From Pseudarthrobacter sp. NIBRBAC000502772 (lineage in GTDB: Bacteria; Actinomycetota; Actinomycetes; Actinomycetales; Micrococcaceae), in contig NZ_CP041188.1 of NCBI RefSeq assembly GCF_006517235.1, positions 744,001 to 808,000 of the forward strand: a DNA stretch of 64,000 nucleotides. Reading direction: 5' to 3'. Shown in pieces: positions 17,407 through 25,191 of this stretch; positions within the stretch are counted from its first letter, which is position 1, and each line of letters starts with the position of its first letter. A program made the position numbers and the translations under genes. A model generated the notes under the pieces. That model was given only the letters and a program-made list of their open reading frames with translations. It had not been told where the DNA came from and ran no database searches.

Positions 17407-18267
17407 ATGACTACATTGACTGAAACCACAGTCGCTGGCATCGATGACCAGCGGATCGCAAGCGAAAACAGCACCACCAAGTTCATGGTTGCCCTGGACG
17501 TGGACGGAACCCTGGTGGACCACGACGGCCACATGTCAGTGCCCGTCCGCGAGGCCGCCCAGGCCGTGGTGGCCGCAGGGCACGACGTCCTGATCGCCAC
17601 CGGCCGTTCCCTGAACGCCACGCTGCCCATCATCGAGCAGATCGGCATCGACCGCGGCTACGCCGTCTGCTGCAACGGCGGCGTGACCCTCCGGCTGGAT
17701 CCGGACCTGACCGACGGCTACGAAATCATCCACAAGGCCACCTTCGATCCGGCCCCGGCGCTCCGGGCATTGCGGCAGAAGCTGCCCACTGCGAAGTATG
17801 CGCTGGAGGACGAGGACGGCAATTTCCTGTCCACGGAACGATTCCAGGACGCCAGCTTCGGCGTCGAGGCCATCGGCGTCGACTTCCAGACTCTGCTCGA
17901 AGCCACGGCCGTCCGCCTGGTGGTGTTCAGCACCGAAAACACCCCGGAAGAGTTCACCGCAACCATCCAGGAGATCGGACTGGCCGGCGTCACCTACTCG
18001 GTCGGCTGGACGGCGTGGCTGGACATTGCCGCCGCCGGTGTGACGAAGGCCAGCGCGCTGGAACGGCTCCGTGGCCAGTTGGGGACTGAACCCCACAGCA
18101 CCGTGGCCATCGGCGACGGCCGCAACGACATCGAAATGCTGGGCTGGGCCGGACGTGGCGTCGCCATGGGCCAGGCCCCGGAGGAAGTCATCGCCGCCGC
18201 GGATGAGGTCACGCATTCCGTGTTCGACGACGGCGCCGCCCACGTGCTGCGCAGCCTCCTGCCGTAG
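17407..18267 (+). CDS. HAD-superfamily (Cof-type) phosphatase
   Basis: A 286-residue cytosolic HAD hydrolase of the Cof/YidA group. Motif I is DVDGT with Asp31 and Asp33, motif II is IATGRS, motif III is the Lys in GVTKASAL and motif IV is GDGRNDIEM, with the C2 cap between them. These enzymes dephosphorylate sugar phosphates or nucleotides; the substrate is not predictable. ATG 17407 lies six bases after TCTACT (17395-17400), a weak -10, so it may be leaderless. An inverted repeat sits upstream. Confidence 0.85.
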   Translation: MTTLTETTVAGIDDQRIASENSTTKFMVALDVDGTLVDHDGHMSVPVREAAQAVVAAGHDVLIATGRSLNATLPIIEQIGIDRGYAVCCNGGVTLRLDPDLTDGYEIIHKATFDPAPALRALRQKLPTAKYALEDEDGNFLSTERFQDASFGVEAIGVDFQTLLEATAVRLVVFSTENTPEEFTATIQEIGLAGVTYSVGWTAWLDIAAAGVTKASALERLRGQLGTEPHSTVAIGDGRNDIEMLGWAGRGVAMGQAPEEVIAAADEVTHSVFDDGAAHVLRSLLP

Positions 18268-18303
18268 GGCTAACTCCTCGACTGCGGACTTCCCCGGGTG
18301 GGG

Positions 18304-20070
18304 CTACTTCTCGTCCGGTCCGAGGTCCGGCCCGGACACAAAGCGGACGTCGCAGGTGGCGCTGCCTTGGAGTTCCAGGATGGCCAGGACGTTGCGGCCT
18401 TTCCGGATGAGCGGCCCGGGCACGTAGAGCGTGCGCTGCGGTCCGCGGCTCCAGTAGCGGCCCAGATTGAAGCCGTTGACGTAGGCGTTGCCTTTCGTCC
18501 AGCTGTCCAGGCGCAGGTACCGGTCTTCGGGGCCGTCCGCCTCGAACGTCGCGAAGGACAGGGACGGACCGGCAACTCCTCCGGATCCGTCCAGTTCCGC
18601 GGCCAACGCCGTGAACGGACCTGCGCCGTCGAAGTCCAGATACTCCAGGTCCAAGGCCCGGATTTGCCATCCGATGAGCTCATCGCCGTCCAGCGCGGCC
18701 GGTCCGATCAGCCCTTTGGACTCGCCGATCCGCGGCCCGTAATTCACCCGGCCCTGGTCTTCCACCAGGACCTGCAGCATTCCGCCGCTGGGGATCACGA
18801 TGGCACGCTCGCCCAGTTCGCGGCTGAGCGTGCCGAGCGGGAGCCCGTCGAGGAAGAACTGCGCCCGGTCGCGGACCTCACTGAAGGCCAGGACGCCGCC
18901 GCGGTCCAGGGTGCACTCGTAGAGGCAGAAGCCGCGGTACTGCCCGGTGACTTCGGAGGTCGGCACCGGCCCTGCCACCTCCGGGGCAGAACCGAAACCA
19001 TCCAAGACGCTGAGCAACGGGAGCGTCGAGCGCACGGTGACGACTGACTCCGGCTGCAGCGGCCGTGCAGCCGGGACCTCGGCGGGCACTGGGAAATGCC
19101 TGGCGATGACGTCCCTGAACGCGAAGTACTTGGCGGTCGGGTGTCCGTCCTCGCTGAGCGGCGCGTCGTAGTCGTACGACGTGATGGTCGGTTCGTAGAT
19201 GCCTTTGTCGTTGGCCCCGTTGGTGAATCCGAAGTTGGTGCCCCCGTGGAACATGTAGATGTTCACTGACGCCCCCGCGGACAGCAGCGAATCGAGCTCG
19301 GCGGCGGAAGCAGCGGCGTCGGTGGTGTGGTGGTGGGTGCCCCAGTTGTCGAACCAGCCGTTCCAGAACTCGGCACACATCAGCGGCCCGGTGGGCTGCC
19401 GCTCGCGCAGGAACGCAAGGCGCTCAAGGGAACGTGAACCGAACGTCCCGGTTTTGTGCAGCTCGGGCAGCGACCCGTCCTCGATCATGGTGCCGAACGG
19501 CTGGTCGCAGGTGAACAGCGGGATGTCCACGCCGTGGCGTTTCACCAGGTCCACGAGGTGCTGCAGGTACGCCTTGTCGCTGCCGTAGGCGCCATATTCG
19601 TTTTCAATCTGCAGCAGGATGACCGGCCCGCCGCGCGTCACCTGCCGTTCCACCACGAGTGGCAGCAGGGCGTCGAAGTACGAGCCGACGGCGGCAAGGT
19701 AGCCCGGTTCGCTGCTTCGTACACCCACCGTGGGGTCGCTGAACAGCCACGCCGGGAGCCCGCCGTTGTCCCATTCGGCGCAGATGTACGGTCCCGGCCG
19801 GACGATGGCCCGCATGCCCTCCGCCGCCACCAAATCCAGGAAGCGGCCCAAATCCAACTGTTCCTCCACCAGGAACGTCCCCGGCGCGGGGGAGTGCTCG
19901 TTCCACGGCACGTAGGTCTCAATGGTGTTCAACCCCATGAGCCGCGCCTTGCGGATCCGGTCCTCCCACAGGTCCGGGTGGACCCTGAAGTAGTGGATGG
20001 CGCCGGAAAGGATGCGGAAGGGCTCGCCGTTCAGCAGGAAGTGGCGATCGCCGATGGCAAAGGTATCCAA
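18304..20070 (-). CDS. beta-galactosidase, GH35
   Basis: A 588-residue family 35 glycoside hydrolase that removes terminal beta-galactose. The catalytic pair is Glu158 in IENEYGAYGSD (acid/base) and Glu234 in CAEFWNGWFDNWG (nucleophile). C-terminal beta-sandwich domains end with the jelly-roll signature LDSWTKGNAYVNGFNLGRYW. The start is TTG at 20070: it follows AGGA, matches the conserved N-terminus FAIGDRHFLLNGEPFRILSG, and leaves an 8-bp gap to the previous gene; any longer start would overlap DUF624 by up to 184 bp. No signal peptide is seen, so it works on imported oligosaccharide. Confidence 0.9.
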   Translation of the reverse strand: MDTFAIGDRHFLLNGEPFRILSGAIHYFRVHPDLWEDRIRKARLMGLNTIETYVPWNEHSPAPGTFLVEEQLDLGRFLDLVAAEGMRAIVRPGPYICAEWDNGGLPAWLFSDPTVGVRSSEPGYLAAVGSYFDALLPLVVERQVTRGGPVILLQIENEYGAYGSDKAYLQHLVDLVKRHGVDIPLFTCDQPFGTMIEDGSLPELHKTGTFGSRSLERLAFLRERQPTGPLMCAEFWNGWFDNWGTHHHTTDAAASAAELDSLLSAGASVNIYMFHGGTNFGFTNGANDKGIYEPTITSYDYDAPLSEDGHPTAKYFAFRDVIARHFPVPAEVPAARPLQPESVVTVRSTLPLLSVLDGFGSAPEVAGPVPTSEVTGQYRGFCLYECTLDRGGVLAFSEVRDRAQFFLDGLPLGTLSRELGERAIVIPSGGMLQVLVEDQGRVNYGPRIGESKGLIGPAALDGDELIGWQIRALDLEYLDFDGAGPFTALAAELDGSGGVAGPSLSFATFEADGPEDRYLRLDSWTKGNAYVNGFNLGRYWSRGPQRTLYVPGPLIRKGRNVLAILELQGSATCDVRFVSGPDLGPDEK

Positions 20071-20078
20071 AGAAGGTC

Positions 20079-20813
20079 CTAAGGGGTCGTCTGAGCTGGT
20101 CGGAGGGCGGCATGGAAGGCGAAGGCGGCGTTGCTCCAGACCACAAACAGCAGGGGCGCCGGCGCCAGGGCCACGCCAAGCACCGGCTGGAGCAGCGCGG
20201 CCGAGGCGATGATGCCCAGCAGAACCAGCAGGGCCAGGCTCAGGTACCAGCGCTGGACGCACAGGTACAGGGACGCCTTGACCAGGCCCTTGAGACGGGC
20301 ATCCGGGAGAAGTACGACGCCGGCAATCACCAGCACAGCCACGCTCACCGTTGCTGCCGCGGCCACCACAATGACGGGGACCAGCAGCGCGGCTGCCGGC
20401 ATCGACTGGACCGCCACGAGGTCCACACCGAGGAACAGCAGCAGTACGACGGCTGCCAGCCCCAGCGGCGCGGTGCGCCGGAAACTGCGCCCATAGCCGC
20501 GGAGGAAGGAAGCGAACGGCTTAACCGCGCCGCCGTCGTCGTTCAGTGCCTGGAAGGCGGCGAACAGGCCGGCGAGCGACGGCGGAACCGTCACCGAAAG
20601 CGCCAGGAAGAACGGCCAGGCGGCCATGGGGTCAGCCACCAACGCCAGGCAAAGCACCAGCGGGGCATTAGCCAGCGCCAGCATCACATTGCCGGCCAGG
20701 AACGTGTACACAAACCCGAAGATGCTGCTGAACGCCTCGAAACCCGGTCCCGAAAAGCGACCTGCCCTCTTATGCCGCTGCTGAAGTGCAATGCGCTCAC
20801 GCACGACAGTCAT
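20079..20813 (-). CDS. DUF624 (YesL-like) membrane protein
   Basis: A 244-residue membrane protein with about five to six hydrophobic helices. The N-terminus GFEAFSSIFGFVYTFLAGNVMLAL fits DUF624/YesL, a family usually encoded beside CUT1 sugar transporters. Its biochemical role is unknown, although it may assist the transporter. The ATG at 20813 overlaps the preceding permease stop (ATGA), showing translational coupling within the operon. The upstream open extension has no hydrophobic character and is rejected. Confidence 0.8.
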   Translation of the reverse strand: MTVVRERIALQQRHKRAGRFSGPGFEAFSSIFGFVYTFLAGNVMLALANAPLVLCLALVADPMAAWPFFLALSVTVPPSLAGLFAAFQALNDDGGAVKPFASFLRGYGRSFRRTAPLGLAAVVLLLFLGVDLVAVQSMPAAALLVPVIVVAAAATVSVAVLVIAGVVLLPDARLKGLVKASLYLCVQRWYLSLALLVLLGIIASAALLQPVLGVALAPAPLLFVVWSNAAFAFHAALRPAQTTP

Positions 20814-21730
20814 CCCTTCATGCCGCTCGTCGCGATGCCCTGGATGAAGTAGCGCTGGCCAATCAGGAAGATGATCAGGATCGGGATCACCGAGATGACG
20901 GACCCGGTCATGATCATGGCGTATTCGGCGTCGAACTGGCCCACGAAGGAGCGCAGGCCGAGCTGGACCGTCCACAGCCGGTTGCTGGTCAGGTAGATGA
21001 ACGGCCCCATGTAGTCGTTCCAGGTGTTCACGAACGTGAGCAGGGCCAGGCTGGCGAGGGCGGGCTTGGACAAGGGCAGGATCACCCGGGCCCAGATGCC
21101 GTACTCGCTGAGGCCGTCGATGCGGGCGGCCTCGCAGAGTTCATCGGGGATGGTCATGTAGTACTGGCGCATCAGGAACACGCCGAACGCTCCGAACGCC
21201 TGCAGCAGGATGAGGGCGTTGAAGCTGTTGGTGAGCCCCAACTGCTGCATCATGATGTACTGCGGCACCATGTAGGCCTGCCACGGCACCGCGATGGTGC
21301 CGATGTAGGCCAGGAACAGCACGTCCCTGCCCGGGAAGCGGACCTTCGCGAAGCCGTAGGCCGCGAGCGAGCCGGTAAGGACCTGCAGGCAGGTGATGAT
21401 CACCGCGAGGTACAGCGAGTTCTGCAGGTAGCCCATCATGGGGATGCGGGTCCAGATGTCCGTGTAGTTGCTCCAGACGAACTCCGCGGGGATCCACTGG
21501 ATGGGGACGGTGAGGACCTGGTTGTTCTCCTTTAGGGAGGAGGAGAGCATCCAGATGAACGGGACCAGGAGCGCCACCACCAGGACCGCCAGCACGGCGT
21601 AGATGACGGCGTCGGTGGCCCGCGCCTTGCGCTCGCGGGGCGAGCGTCCGCGGGATTCCTGCCGCGCTGCGAGGGCGGCCCCCGCCCGGAACGGTGCCTC
21701 GGCTTTGAGGTCTTCGGCCAGGTTGGTCAT
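20810..21730 (-). CDS. sugar ABC transporter permease (MalG-type)
   Basis: A 306-residue CUT1 inner-membrane permease. Six transmembrane helices follow a 40-residue cytosolic N-terminus. The EAA loop that contacts the ATPase is EAARIDGLSEYGIWARVILPLSKP (positions about 201-224). The C-terminal GIATSGMKG is typical of MalG-like subunits. It pairs with the MalF-type permease encoded immediately upstream (stop and start share one base, TGATG). There is no ATPase gene in the operon. Confidence 0.9.
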   Translation of the reverse strand: MTNLAEDLKAEAPFRAGAALAARQESRGRSPRERKARATDAVIYAVLAVLVVALLVPFIWMLSSSLKENNQVLTVPIQWIPAEFVWSNYTDIWTRIPMMGYLQNSLYLAVIITCLQVLTGSLAAYGFAKVRFPGRDVLFLAYIGTIAVPWQAYMVPQYIMMQQLGLTNSFNALILLQAFGAFGVFLMRQYYMTIPDELCEAARIDGLSEYGIWARVILPLSKPALASLALLTFVNTWNDYMGPFIYLTSNRLWTVQLGLRSFVGQFDAEYAMIMTGSVISVIPILIIFLIGQRYFIQGIATSGMKG

Positions 21731-22668
21731 CAGCGTTCCCTCCGCTGTTGGAGCTTGAATTGCAGGACGGTGACCGTCAGGACGATCACGAACAGCACCA
21801 GCGAGATGGCCGAGGAGTAACCGAACTTCCCTTCGCCGATGCCCTCCTGGTAGATGAGCTGAGACAGCACCGTGGTGGCGCGCCCGGGGCCGCCGTTGGT
21901 CATCACCACAATCAGGTCAAAGACCTTAAAGCTGGACACGGTCAGCATGACCACCACAAAGAACGTGGTGGGGCGCAGCGACGGCAGGGTGACGTTCCAG
22001 AACCGCTGCCAGGGACTGGCGCCGTCCACCTCTGCCGCTTCGTAGAGTTCGGTGGGGATGGCCTGAAGCCCGGCCAAATACAGGATCATGTAGTAGCCCA
22101 TATCCCGCCAGACGCTGGTGATGATCACGGCGGGCATGGCCCAGTCCGAACTGGAGGTCCAGCCTGGTGCCTCGGCAATTCCAACAGCATGCAGGAGCTG
22201 GTTGATCGGTCCGTTGTCCGGGCTGAAGAGCATGTTCCAGACGACGGCCACAGCCACCAGCGAGGTGATGTAGGGAAAGAAGATGGCCACGCGGAAGAAG
22301 CCGATGCCCTTGAGTTTCCGGTTCAGGAGCAGAGCCAAAACCAGGGCCAGGGCCATGGTCAGCGGGACGTGTCCCAGGGCGTAGACCACCGTGTTGCGCA
22401 GGGCCACCCAGAACGTATCGCTCTGCACCATGCGCTGGAAGTTTGCCAGGCCAACCCAGCGCGGTGCGCTGAATGAGGTCCACTCCATAAAGGACAGGGC
22501 AAACGCCGCCAGCACGGGGATGAGGGTGAAAGCCAGAAAGCCCAGGAAGTTCGGCAGGATGAACGTCCAGCCGATCAGCGTATTGCGCCGCGCCTGCTTC
22601 CGGTTGCCCCGGCTGTGGACGGCCGGGGCCCCCTTGGCTGTTTCCGGCTGGAGTGTTTCCGTAGTCAC
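21730..22668 (-). CDS. sugar ABC transporter permease (MalF-type)
   Basis: A 312-residue CUT1 permease with six predicted helices. A cytosolic N-terminus is followed by GWTFILPNFLGFLAFTLIPVLAAF. The EAA loop is EAAEVDGASPWQRFWNVTLPSLRP. It forms the membrane channel with the MalG-type subunit and receives substrate from the lipoprotein encoded just before it. Its ATG overlaps the binding-protein stop by four bases (22665-22668). Confidence 0.9.
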   Translation of the reverse strand: MTTETLQPETAKGAPAVHSRGNRKQARRNTLIGWTFILPNFLGFLAFTLIPVLAAFALSFMEWTSFSAPRWVGLANFQRMVQSDTFWVALRNTVVYALGHVPLTMALALVLALLLNRKLKGIGFFRVAIFFPYITSLVAVAVVWNMLFSPDNGPINQLLHAVGIAEAPGWTSSSDWAMPAVIITSVWRDMGYYMILYLAGLQAIPTELYEAAEVDGASPWQRFWNVTLPSLRPTTFFVVVMLTVSSFKVFDLIVVMTNGGPGRATTVLSQLIYQEGIGEGKFGYSSAISLVLFVIVLTVTVLQFKLQQRRER

Positions 22669-23948
22669 TGGCCCAGGACTTCGCTCTTGACGCGCTTGCC
22701 CATTTCTGCGATGCCGTCAGCCACGGAGCGTTCGCCCACCATGATCAGGTCGTGCTCCTGGTTGAGGATCTTGTCGGTGGCTGCGGACTTGTCGCTCACA
22801 GGCATTTCGAGGGCAACCTCGTCAGGGGTGAACGCCTTCTTGGACAGTTCGTCTGTGGGCAGGCCCTCCAGCTTGAAGTAGGCGTCCGTGACGGCATCGT
22901 TCTTCAGGGCAGGGACGACGCCGATCTTGGAGATGGCCTTGGCGCCCTCTTCGCCGGCGGCCCACTCGATGAACTTCTTGGCTTCATCAGAGTGCGAGGC
23001 GTTTTTGTTGACGGCGAAGGCCGTGGGTGAGCCGAACGTGGTGACCTTGCCGCCGGAGGTCTTCTGCGGCATGGGAGCCAGGCCCCAGTTGACGTTGGTC
23101 TTGCCGTCCTTCTTGGCCTGCAGGACCCCGGCGATGTACCAGGTACCCATCGGCATCATGGCAGCCTGGCCGGTTTCGAACATGGTGCGGTAGCTGGTCT
23201 TCTGGCTCTTCGCCGTGCCGAAGTCCAGGGTGGCGCCGCTCTTCTGCAGGTCCAGCGCGGTGTTGTACTGGTCTTCGAAGAAGCCGTAGTCGCCGCCGAT
23301 CTGGTCGCCGTCGTTCTGGGCAGCAGAGATGGCCTGGATCACGGAACGCCAGATGTGGTGGTAGGTGCCGTAGGAGGTCTTGCCATCGGCGGCCTTTGTG
23401 GTCAGCTTCTGGGCCAGGGCGGCGTACTCATCCCAGGTGAGGTTGGCGGGGTCTTCCACGCCTGCGGCCTTGAAGAGGTCCTTGTTGTAGTAGAGCAGCC
23501 AGAAGTCCTGGCGGTACGGGGCGGCGTAGTACTTGCCGTCGACGTCGAATGCGTCCAAGCCGGCGAGGTTGTCCCTGTCCAGTGCGTCCACCACGCTGTT
23601 GATCTCCTGGAGTTGGCCGTTGCTGGCGTACCGGGAGTAGTCGATGACGTTCTTCATGGTCAGGACGTCGGTGGTGTCGCCGCCGGCCAGCATGGTGGTG
23701 ACCTTCTGGGGGTAGTCATCGGCCAGGATGTCCACGGGCTCGATGTCCACCGTGGGGTTGGCTGTTTCATAGGCGTCGAAGAGCGCCTTGAATTCCGGGG
23801 TCCCTTCGTAGTTCCAGACGGAAACAGTCAGGCGCGTCTTGCCGGCCTGGCCCTGGGGTTCCGCCGGTCCGGCGGCGCCGCCGCAACCGGTCAGGCCGAG
23901 CCCGGCCGTTACGGCCAATGCGATCGCGGCGAGGGTTGTGCGCTTCAT
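22665..23948 (-). CDS. sugar ABC transporter substrate-binding lipoprotein
   Basis: A 427-residue extracellular solute-binding protein (family 1). The signal peptide ends in the lipobox LTGC with Cys22, so it is anchored on the outer face of the membrane. Conserved segments include VWNYEGTPEFKALFDAYETANP and YAAPYRQDFWLLYYNKDLF. AAGGAG precedes the start. It belongs to the leftward glycan operon. The ligand is likely an oligosaccharide released from the polymer that the GH35 and heparinase-like enzymes process; this is inference from context. Confidence 0.9.
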   Translation of the reverse strand: MKRTTLAAIALAVTAGLGLTGCGGAAGPAEPQGQAGKTRLTVSVWNYEGTPEFKALFDAYETANPTVDIEPVDILADDYPQKVTTMLAGGDTTDVLTMKNVIDYSRYASNGQLQEINSVVDALDRDNLAGLDAFDVDGKYYAAPYRQDFWLLYYNKDLFKAAGVEDPANLTWDEYAALAQKLTTKAADGKTSYGTYHHIWRSVIQAISAAQNDGDQIGGDYGFFEDQYNTALDLQKSGATLDFGTAKSQKTSYRTMFETGQAAMMPMGTWYIAGVLQAKKDGKTNVNWGLAPMPQKTSGGKVTTFGSPTAFAVNKNASHSDEAKKFIEWAAGEEGAKAISKIGVVPALKNDAVTDAYFKLEGLPTDELSKKAFTPDEVALEMPVSDKSAATDKILNQEHDLIMVGERSVADGIAEMGKRVKSEVLGQ

Positions 23949-24002
23949 TGCGTTCTCCTTAGGTGAGGGTGTGTCCGCCGCAGCTGCGGCGCGTGGTGTG
24001 GG

Positions 24003-25016
24003 TCAGGCGCTGAGGGAGAGGTCGTCGTGGACCACCTGGGCGAGGAGTTCCTGTCCGGTCAGGTACCGTTCCAGGTCATCCAGGGCCGCGTCCGACATCC
24101 TCCGGGTTTCCGTTCCCAGGGAACCGGCGATGTGCGGGGTGATGATCACGTTGGGGAGGTCGTAGAGCACGGAGTCCGCGGGCAGCGGCTCGGGTTCGGT
24201 GACATCCAGGAGGGCGTGGATCCGGCCGGTGGCGCACTCAGCTTCAAGTGCTTTCGTGTCCACCAGGGATCCGCGGGCTGTATTGATCAGAGTTGCATGG
24301 TCCTTCATGGCCCGAAGCTCCGGAGCCCCGATCATGTGCCGGGTTTCGGGCAGTGCCGGCGCGTGGACGCTCACAATGTCCGACGCCGGCAGGAGTTCCT
24401 CGAGCGGAACAAGCCGGCCGCCCGCTGCTTTGACGGCGAACGGGTCCGCGTGCGGATCGCTCACGAGGACGGTAACGTCCTGCAGTTGCTGGACCAGTTG
24501 GACCACTCGCCGTCCGATCCGGGAGAAGCCGATCACGCCGATGACCCGCCCGATGTTGCCGAGCTCGCCACGTTGGGTGGTGTAGCTCCAGTCGTCCCGG
24601 TGGGCGCGGGCGTCGTTGGCCAGGACGTGGGCCTTTTTCCCGGCCAGAACGATGGAGGCGAACGTGAACTCTGCGACGGGAATGGCGTTCGCGTCTGCGC
24701 CGTTGGTGACCAGGATGCCCCGCTCCCACAGCTCGTCAGTGGCGAAGCTGCGCACAGTCCCGGCGCAGTGGAAAACTGCCCGCAGGCTGGGCATCCGGTC
24801 CAGCAGCTCGGGAGCGAGCAGCGGAACCCCCCAGCTGGTGAGCAGGATTTCCACGTTCGCCAAACGCTCGGCCAGCTCCGGGGAATCCAGTGAAGCGGTC
24901 CAAGGCTGTTCGCCCAGGTCAACGAGTCCCGCCAGCCGCTGCAAACGCGTGGAATCAAACTGGTCTGCAAAAGTTCCGCTATTCATAACCAACAGCGCAT
25001 TGGGCTTGGGCGACAT
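24003..25016 (-). CDS. D-isomer-specific 2-hydroxyacid dehydrogenase family protein
   Basis: A 337-residue NAD(P)-dependent dehydrogenase. The Rossmann motif is GVIGFSRIGRRVV at 160-172. Catalytic residues are Arg248 in NTARGSLVD, Glu274 in DVTEPEPLP and His295 in ITPHIAG. It is the first gene of the leftward operon (AAGGAGG Shine-Dalgarno), so it probably acts on a sugar-acid or keto-acid intermediate released from the glycan. Its N-terminal domain is divergent. The substrate is unknown. Confidence 0.85.
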   Translation of the reverse strand: MSPKPNALLVMNSGTFADQFDSTRLQRLAGLVDLGEQPWTASLDSPELAERLANVEILLTSWGVPLLAPELLDRMPSLRAVFHCAGTVRSFATDELWERGILVTNGADANAIPVAEFTFASIVLAGKKAHVLANDARAHRDDWSYTTQRGELGNIGRVIGVIGFSRIGRRVVQLVQQLQDVTVLVSDPHADPFAVKAAGGRLVPLEELLPASDIVSVHAPALPETRHMIGAPELRAMKDHATLINTARGSLVDTKALEAECATGRIHALLDVTEPEPLPADSVLYDLPNVIITPHIAGSLGTETRRMSDAALDDLERYLTGQELLAQVVHDDLSLSA

Positions 25017-25191
25017 TCAGGGGTCCTCCTTTCAGGTTGTTGTCAGTGCCCCGGGGGCGGTGCCCCGAGGTGCGATTTCATGTCTTGCGTCACATCCGGA
25101 ACTCAGTACATACTCATAAACACCACAGTTCAATCACTCCGTTCAGTCTCGATCCGAAACGATCACACTCGAACAATTGAGAAGAGTCTTA
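25017..25191. promoter_or_regulatory. bidirectional promoter/operator region of the glycan locus
   Basis: This 175-bp gap separates the divergent operons. Positions 25081-25190 are markedly AT-richer than the surroundings. GATC recurs in CGATCCGAAACGATC at 25150-25164, followed by TCGAAC at 25169-25174, giving direct half-site-like words suited to the DeoR-type HTH of the regulator encoded downstream. No unambiguous -10/-35 pair could be assigned, so this is a positional call. Confidence 0.45.

Noticed and set aside
20071..20262. N-terminal extension of the GH35 gene to ATG 20262
   Set aside because: It would overlap the DUF624 gene by 184 bp and translates to unconserved Pro/Arg-rich sequence; TTG 20070 fits the family start.
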